Assembly (NCBI GenBank): GCA_937995515.1
Contig: CALKJZ010000014.1
Location: 1-64,000, forward strand
Length of the DNA stretch: 64,000 nucleotides
Origin: an uncultured Sphingomonadaceae bacterium
GTDB lineage: Bacteria > Pseudomonadota > Alphaproteobacteria > Sphingomonadales > Sphingomonadaceae
Reading direction: 5' to 3'
A program made the translations under genes and the position numbers. Position 1 is the stretch's first letter. Every line of letters begins with the position of its first letter. Positions 56,894-64,000 of this stretch are shown here, piece by piece. The notes below the pieces were generated by a model. That model was not told the DNA's origin. It made no database searches and saw only the letters and a list, made by a program, of their open reading frames with translations.

Positions 56894-58128
56894 GCCGGCC
56901 CCGGCCGCCCGGGCGCGGGCGCGGTCCGCTGCGCGACATCGGCGGGCCCAAGGCCGGCCCAGCCCGCGGCGTGGCGCACCAGCGGCGCGGGCGTCGCGCT
57001 TGCCAGCTCCTCCGGCCGGGCCGGGCGGCCGAGCGCCACGATCGCCTTCAGCTCGTTGCCGGCGAGCCGCACGCCAGGCAGCGGATTGAGCTGGACGATC
57101 GGCGTTGCCGCGTGGCGGGAGAGCGTATCCCCGCCGGCATAGCCGACGAAGCGGAAGCCGGTGATGACGACATGACCCCCCGACATCAGGTGAAAGCCCT
57201 GCCGCCCGGTGCCGAGCCGCAGGTCGGCCGGCCGCGCGAGCGGCCAGGCGATGGCGACGCGCTTTCGGCCGGAAATGGCGAAGGTGCCCGGCCGGTCGAC
57301 CAGCGCCGGAAGGTTGACAATCGCGACCCGGTTCTCACCGTCGAACGGGGCAAAACCCCAGTGCAGCCAGCGGTGCGGGGAGAAGCGGATCCCGTCTGGC
57401 GCGAGGGTGACAGGGCCCGAGTAGCCGATCTGGCCCGGGCGCACGTGCATGGCGAGCACCGGCTCGGCACCCCCGGGCGCCTGCGCAACCTCGGGCGGCA
57501 GCGCAACCGGCACATGGCCCGAACGCAGCGCCGCGCCGGCTGACGCCGCAACGGCGAGAAAGCCCTCCGGCCGGTGGGCAAGGGCGAGGGATGGCGGGGC
57601 CGGCCACTGCGCCGGCACGAGCGCCGTTTCGCCGTCGAAGATCCAGTCCGTCCAGCGCGCGCCCTCGGGCAGCCGGGCGCGGACGAGGTGGCGCCAGTGC
57701 GGGCTGCCGAGGCAGTCGCGCTGCGATCGGCAGGGGCGGACATCCGCAAGCGGATCTGCGCCCTCGAACCGGGCCGGCTCAGGGCCCCAGCTGCTGCCAT
57801 CGAAGACGATCGGCGCAGCCTCCGTGCCGCGCGCGCGACTGATGATGGTGCCGCGATAGGCAACGCCGCCGCGGAAGAGCACCCGGTCTCCCGGCCCCAG
57901 CCGGGTGGCCGCCGGCACTCCGGAGGCTCGCGTGTCGCCGGGCGCGCGCTTCCACGCGTCCTCGGGAGACAGGCCCGAGGCGCGGTCCGATCCGCGTTCC
58001 CAGTCGACATAGTAGGTCGTGCCCACGGCAGGAGCGGCATGGGCCGTGGGCGCGGCCGCAGGCGCGGAACCCGCACTCGCCGGAATTCCGGCCAGGAGAA
58101 GAAGCCATGCACTCGCCGACTGTCGCAT
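56818..58128 (-). CDS. Secreted parallel beta-helix-like protein, possibly truncated
   Basis: A 436-residue protein with a signal peptide (ASAWLLLLAGIPASAGSAPAAA) and the opening pattern of right-handed beta-helix proteins/pectate-lyase-like enzymes: TTYYVDWERGSDRASGLSPEDAWK, LGPGDRVLFRGGVAYRGTI and APIVFDGSSWGPEPARFEGA (in parts). The later HVVITGFRFVGYAG looks like the first helix rungs, but the usual repeated rungs with Asn ladders are missing and the tail is Pro/Ala-rich, running 76 bases into DUF952. The gene may have lost its 3' part or be a short variant. I cannot assign a substrate. Confidence 0.65.
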   Translation of the reverse strand: MRQSASAWLLLLAGIPASAGSAPAAAPTAHAAPAVGTTYYVDWERGSDRASGLSPEDAWKRAPGDTRASGVPAATRLGPGDRVLFRGGVAYRGTIISRARGTEAAPIVFDGSSWGPEPARFEGADPLADVRPCRSQRDCLGSPHWRHLVRARLPEGARWTDWIFDGETALVPAQWPAPPSLALAHRPEGFLAVAASAGAALRSGHVPVALPPEVAQAPGGAEPVLAMHVRPGQIGYSGPVTLAPDGIRFSPHRWLHWGFAPFDGENRVAIVNLPALVDRPGTFAISGRKRVAIAWPLARPADLRLGTGRQGFHLMSGGHVVITGFRFVGYAGGDTLSRHAATPIVQLNPLPGVRLAGNELKAIVALGRPARPEELASATPAPLVRHAAGWAGLGPADVAQRTAPAPGRPGPAQLAGVSALPESGTIRAMSEMASAR

Positions 58129-58179
58129 CCGCTGCTCCCGCTTGCCCCCACCCCTGTCACGGCGGAGGCAGGCGCGGGT

Positions 58180-58839
58180 TCAGCCGGGAAGATGGTTGGC
58201 CGGCGGTAGGGTGGCATCCGCCTGCTGGGCCGCCTTCGCGCGGGAGAAGGCCGGCCGGTCCTGGCAGCGGCCCCACCACGCCCGGATGGCCGGGCTCACC
58301 GCCTCGAGCAGGCCGAGGTGGCCGGCCAGCAGAAAGGCATAGCCGACCGCGATGTCGGCGGCGGTGAACCGCCCTGCCACCAGCCACGCCCGGCCGTCTG
58401 CCAGCGTGCGGTCCACCCACAGCGTGCGGGCGAGAAACCATTTCGCATAATCGTCGGCCACCTTGGGCTGGCGTTTCGCCTCGGGCTCCAGCACCCGGTA
58501 GCGCAGCACGATCGTCTGCGGGAAGGTGAGCGTGGCGTCGGCCTGGTGGAGGAAGTTGAGGAAGGCGGCATGGTCCGCCTCGCCGGGCCCGACGGCAAGG
58601 TCGGTCGGGCCCTTGGCGGTGGCAAGATAGTGGACGATGGCCACGCTCTCGGTCAGCTCTGCCGTGCCATCGCGGAAGAAGGGGATGGTGCCGAGCGGGT
58701 TCACCTTGAGATATTCGGGCGCCTTCCAGCGCGGCGGGAAGGGGAGCAGGTGCAGCCGGTAGGGCAGGCCCATCTCTTCCAGCATCCAGAGCGCGCGGAA
58801 CGAGCGGGCATCCGCGCAGTGCCACAGCTCCATCGTCAT
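58180..58839 (-). CDS. Glutathione S-transferase family protein
   Basis: A 219-residue GST unlike the one at 18781. N-domain: MELWHCADARSFRALWMLEEMGLPY, the cis-Pro VNPLGTIPFFRDG and TESVAIVHYL; C-domain: FTAADIAVGYAFLLAG. ATG 58839 (MTMELW) is likely, with the second ATG at 58833 equally close to the first strand; GAGGCCGTTC upstream gives a weak ribosome-binding site. It is divergent from murA with 65 bases between the starts. Substrate unknown. Confidence 0.9.
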   Translation of the reverse strand: MTMELWHCADARSFRALWMLEEMGLPYRLHLLPFPPRWKAPEYLKVNPLGTIPFFRDGTAELTESVAIVHYLATAKGPTDLAVGPGEADHAAFLNFLHQADATLTFPQTIVLRYRVLEPEAKRQPKVADDYAKWFLARTLWVDRTLADGRAWLVAGRFTAADIAVGYAFLLAGHLGLLEAVSPAIRAWWGRCQDRPAFSRAKAAQQADATLPPANHLPG

Positions 58840-58904
58840 GAACGGCCTCCTTTCCGGCTCTGCCCCTTGCCTAGCGGCGCCCGAGCCGCCAATCACCCTG
58901 CCGC

Positions 58905-60188
58905 ATGGACCAGATACGGATCCGGGGCGGCAGGCCGCTGTCCGGCACGATACCCATTTCCGGCGCCAAGAACGCCGCGCTCGCGCTGATGCCGGCTGCG
59001 CTCCTGACCGACGAGCCGCTCACCCTCAGGAACCTGCCGCGGCTTGCCGATATTGATACCTTCGGCCATCTGCTGAACCAGCACGGTGCGAGCACCCACA
59101 CCCAGGGCTCGCGGCCAGAGGATTTCGGCCGGGTGATGACGGTGCGCGCCGGGCGCATCACCTCGACGACCGCGCCCTACGACATCGTGCGCAAGATGCG
59201 CGCGAGCATCCTCGTGCTGGGGCCGCTTCTTGCCCGCGAGGGTCGGGCAACGGTCTCGCAGCCGGGCGGCTGCGCCATCGGCAACCGGCCGATCGACCTG
59301 CACCTGCGCGGCCTGCAGGCGCTGGGAGCGGAAGTGGAGCTTGCCAGCGGCTATGTGCGCGCCACCGCGCCCCGGGGCGGGCTGGTCGGCGGGCGGGTGG
59401 TCTTCCCGCAGGTCTCGGTGGGGGCAACCGAGAATGTGCTGATGGCCGCCGTGCTCGCGCGCGGCGAGACGCTGATCGAAAATGCCGCGCGCGAGCCGGA
59501 AATCGTCGATCTGGCACGCTGCCTCGTGGCGATGGGCGCTCAGATCGAGGGCATCGGCACCGAGCGGCTGCTGGTCTCGGGACAGGAGCGGCTGCACGGC
59601 GCGACCTACGCGGTGATGCCCGACCGGATCGAGGCCGGCTCCTATGCCTGTGCGGTGGGAATCGCTGGCGGCGAGGTGCTGCTCGCCGGGGCGCGGCGCG
59701 ACATCATGGAGGCGACAATCGCAGCCCTCGAGGCAGCCAATGTGTCGGTCCTCGAGGAACGGGGGGGGCTGCGCGTCCGCCGCCGCAACGGCCTTGCCGC
59801 AACCGACGCAACGACGGCGCCCTATCCCGGCTTTCCGACCGACATGCAGGCGCAGCTGATGGCGCTGATGTGCGTTGCCGAGGGCGCAAGCGTCCTGACC
59901 GAGACCATCTTCGAGAACCGCTACATGCATGTGCCGGAGCTCGCGCGCATGGGGGCCGACATCACCGTCTCGGGGCGCTCGGCGCTGGTGCGCGGTGTTC
60001 CGGAACTGACGGCCGCGCCCGTGATGGCAACCGATCTGCGGGCCTCGATGAGCCTTGTGATCGCAGGGCTTGCAGCCCGCGGCGAGACGGTGGTGCGCCG
60101 CGTCTACCATCTCGATCGCGGCTATGAGCGGCTGGAGGAGAAGCTGCAGGCCGTGGGGGCCGATATCGAGCGGGTGGCCGATGACTGA
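58905..60188 (+). CDS. murA: UDP-N-acetylglucosamine 1-carboxyvinyltransferase
   Basis: A 427-residue enzyme adding enolpyruvate to UDP-GlcNAc, the first committed step of peptidoglycan synthesis and the fosfomycin target. N-terminal [29 protein letters not shown]; the loop with the catalytic cysteine is [19 protein letters not shown] (the Cys that fosfomycin attacks is present); C-terminal [13 protein letters not shown] and [19 protein letters not shown]. It uses the UDP-GlcNAc made by GlmU. The stop is overlapped by the DUF2948 start (ATGACTGA). Confidence 0.97.
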   Translation: MDQIRIRGGRPLSGTIPISGAKNAALALMPAALLTDEPLTLRNLPRLADIDTFGHLLNQHGASTHTQGSRPEDFGRVMTVRAGRITSTTAPYDIVRKMRASILVLGPLLAREGRATVSQPGGCAIGNRPIDLHLRGLQALGAEVELASGYVRATAPRGGLVGGRVVFPQVSVGATENVLMAAVLARGETLIENAAREPEIVDLARCLVAMGAQIEGIGTERLLVSGQERLHGATYAVMPDRIEAGSYACAVGIAGGEVLLAGARRDIMEATIAALEAANVSVLEERGGLRVRRRNGLAATDATTAPYPGFPTDMQAQLMALMCVAEGASVLTETIFENRYMHVPELARMGADITVSGRSALVRGVPELTAAPVMATDLRASMSLVIAGLAARGETVVRRVYHLDRGYERLEEKLQAVGADIERVADD

Positions 60189-60606
60189 GGCCCGGTTCCT
60201 GAACCTGCGCGCCGAGAGCGCAGAGGATGTGCCGCCGCTTTCCGCCCTCGTGCAGGACATGGCGCTGATGGCCGGTGATGTCGGCTATGACCGCAGGGCG
60301 CGCCGGCTCATCCTGCTTGGCAACCGCTTCCGCTGGGAAGCGCCGGATCCGCCCACACGCGTGCGCGCGATGCTGCGCTTCGAGTTCGTCGACCGCGCGC
60401 AGCGCCGCGACTGGCCGGCGCTCGGCGAGGAGGTGTTCTCGCTCCTTGCAATCGAGGCAGGGGAAGGCGCAGGCGGGCGCGCCACCTTCACGCTTTTCTT
60501 CTCTGGCGGGCCCACGCTCCGGCTGGAGGCGGAGGTGGTCGACGTGACGCTTGTCGATCTCGCCGGGCCATGGGCCGCCGCCGCCACCCCGCGCCACGAG
60601 GGCTGA
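60181..60606 (+). CDS. DUF2948 family protein
   Basis: A 141-residue protein of the DUF2948 family, found after murA in many alphaproteobacteria. Family features are [40 protein letters not shown] and a C-terminal [19 protein letters not shown]. The function is unknown. Its ATG lies within the last codons of murA, giving an 8-base overlap and likely translational coupling. It is convergent with the EVE-domain gene. Confidence 0.88.
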   Translation: MTEARFLNLRAESAEDVPPLSALVQDMALMAGDVGYDRRARRLILLGNRFRWEAPDPPTRVRAMLRFEFVDRAQRRDWPALGEEVFSLLAIEAGEGAGGRATFTLFFSGGPTLRLEAEVVDVTLVDLAGPWAAAATPRHEG

Positions 60607-60609
60607 GCC

Positions 60610-61016
60610 TCAGGCGCCGGCCATTTCGAGGATGCTTGCCCATTCCTCGGGCCTGACCGGCACGACCGAAAGCCGGCCCTGGCGGATGAGCTGGAAGCCC
60701 GCGAGCTTCGGCTCGGCCTTCATGGCAGCAAGCGTGACAGGGCGCGGAAGAGGTCTCGCCGGCGCGACCGAGACGGCAACCCACTTCCCCTCATCGTCGG
60801 TCGGGTCGACGGTGGCCGGCCGGGTGACCCGGCAGATGCCGACCACCTCCCGGCCGATGTTGGAATGGTAGAAGAGCGCCTCGTCGCCCACCGCCATGGC
60901 CTTCAGGTTACGTGCCGCCTGGGCGTTGCGCACGCCGTCCCAGACTGTCTCGCCATCGCGGACGAGGTCGTCCCAGGAATAGACGTCCGGCTCGGACTTC
61001 AGGAGCCAGAAGGCCA

Positions 61017-61017
<1 letters not shown>
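60610..61017 (-). CDS. EVE domain-containing protein
   Basis: A 135-residue protein consisting of one EVE (PUA-like) domain: FWLLKSEPDVYSWDDLVRDG, WDGVRNAQAARNLKAM and EALFYHSNIGREVVGICRV, with FQLIRQGRLSVVPV at the end. EVE domains recognise modified bases in DNA or RNA; stand-alone bacterial members may act in tRNA processing. The ATG at 61017 lies within the stop of the upstream molybdenum-hydroxylase gene (TGATG), so the two are translated together, an apparently unrelated pairing. Confidence 0.92.
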
Positions 61018-63304
<2,287 letters not shown>

Positions 63305-63308
<4 letters not shown>

Positions 63309-64000
63309 CGCTGCCTGTCCTCCGCCAGAATGGCCTCCAGACCACACTTATAGTCGGGATGGCGCAGCCGGTAGCCTGTCACTCGGCCGAGTTTCCGGCC
63401 TGCGACCACACGCCTCTCGGTCCAGAAGCCGCGCGCCATGGGCGAAAGCGCGGCATCGTCGAGCGGCTTGAGCGGCGGAAAGGGCACGCCAAGCAGCCGG
63501 CAGGCGTGCTCGGTCACGTGGCGCGGCTCGGCGGGCAGGCTGTCGACGATGTTGAAGATCCCGGCGGCGCCCGCCTCCATCAGCGCGAGGGCGGCGCCTG
63601 CGATGTCGTCCACATGGATGCGGCTGAAGCGGTGACCCGGCCGGTCGATGCGCCGGGCTGTCCCGGCCCGCACCTCATCGAGCGCCGAGCGGCCCGGTCC
63701 GTAGATCCCGGGCAGGCGCAGGATGGTGGCGCCGACCGCCTGCCAGCCGAGGTCGGCACGTGTGCGGGCGCTGCGCCGGCCGCCGCCGATGGGTGCGGAT
63801 TCATCCACCCAGGCGCCGCCCGTGTCGCCATAGACCCCGGTGGAGGAGAGATAGAAGAGCCGCGCGCGGCTTCCGGCGAGCGTTGCGCCAAGGCGGGCAA
63901 GCACCGGATCCTCGCCCGTTTCGCGCGCCGGGGGGACGGAGGACAGGATGTGCGTTGCAGCTGCGATCCGCGCCTCGAGCGCGGGGTCGTCGAAGCCGAT
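63305..64000 (-). CDS. NAD-dependent epimerase/dehydratase-like protein (5' end beyond window)
   Basis: At least 231 residues of an extended-SDR protein related to YeeZ-type epimerase-like proteins. The visible part includes ATHILSSVPPARETGEDPVLARL, the SDR active-site strand LFYLSSTGVYGDTGGAWVDE (Ser and Tyr of the S/T-YxxxK region), RLPGIYGPGRSALDEV, RIHVDDIAGAALALM and the C-terminal LGRVTGYRLRHPDYKCGLEAIL. The Rossmann N-terminus lies outside the window. The ORF track shows it only from an internal ATG at 63904. Its stop overlaps the start of the molybdenum-hydroxylase gene by four bases. Confidence 0.85.

Overview
The window is GC-rich (roughly 70 %), densely packed chromosomal DNA from an alphaproteobacterium, most likely a member of the Sphingomonadales. 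The reasons are the lolA–xth–ribA run, a SapC protein, murA followed by a DUF2948 gene, a DUF1285–CoA-pyrophosphatase–CCA run, several glutathione S-transferases plus glutathione reductase, PhaR, and a large 'phytase-type' TonB receptor. The taxon is inferred from gene content only; no marker gene was compared.

Region 1 (1–3600) is the only clearly accessory part. It lies against the 3' end of a tRNA-Arg(CCG) gene and holds two IS3-family elements and remnants of a minus-strand operon: a broken membrane protein, an ArdC/ImmA-like zincin, and the first ~74 residues of what looks like a PglZ-type (phage-defence phosphatase) protein, cut by the first IS. The transposase orfB of the second IS carries an amber codon.

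Region 2 (3700–30300) is ordinary core genome. It contains ribA–xth; gph–lolA; divergent glmU–glmS–VIT transporter; gor; a carotenoid oxygenase; class II DAHP synthase; CCA transferase–Nudix–DUF1285; GNAT/GST; a thiolase and compact PhaC-like protein divergent from phaR (with a PhaR-like operator); a D-2-hydroxyacid dehydrogenase; SapC; a YceI–cytochrome b561–YceI operon; and a DUF2853–OmpA fusion protein.

Region 3 (28500–39400) is about nutrient uptake. A cobalamin riboswitch precedes btuB–btuF–btuC–btuD (minus strand). Next to it a 909-residue TonB receptor is divergent from a purple-acid-phosphatase-like enzyme translationally coupled to a beta-propeller phytase. The divergent promoter region contains three Pho-box heptamers at 11-bp spacing, so this appears to be a phosphate-starvation phytate-scavenging locus.

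Region 4 (39000–64000) is again core: ferredoxin fdxA, S4-domain protein and SUV3-like RNA helicase; an M23 peptidase with a strong palindrome in its leader; glnB–glnA behind a consensus sigma-54 promoter, followed by lptB and rpoN (sigma-54 itself); polA; an MliC/YbaY lipoprotein; truB–rpsO–pnp; a DUF952 protein; a secreted beta-helix-like protein; GST; murA–DUF2948; EVE-domain protein; a CoxL-type molybdenum hydroxylase subunit; and a partial NAD-dependent epimerase at the right edge. Many genes overlap by 1–8 bases (TGATG, ATGA, GTGA), indicating translational coupling.
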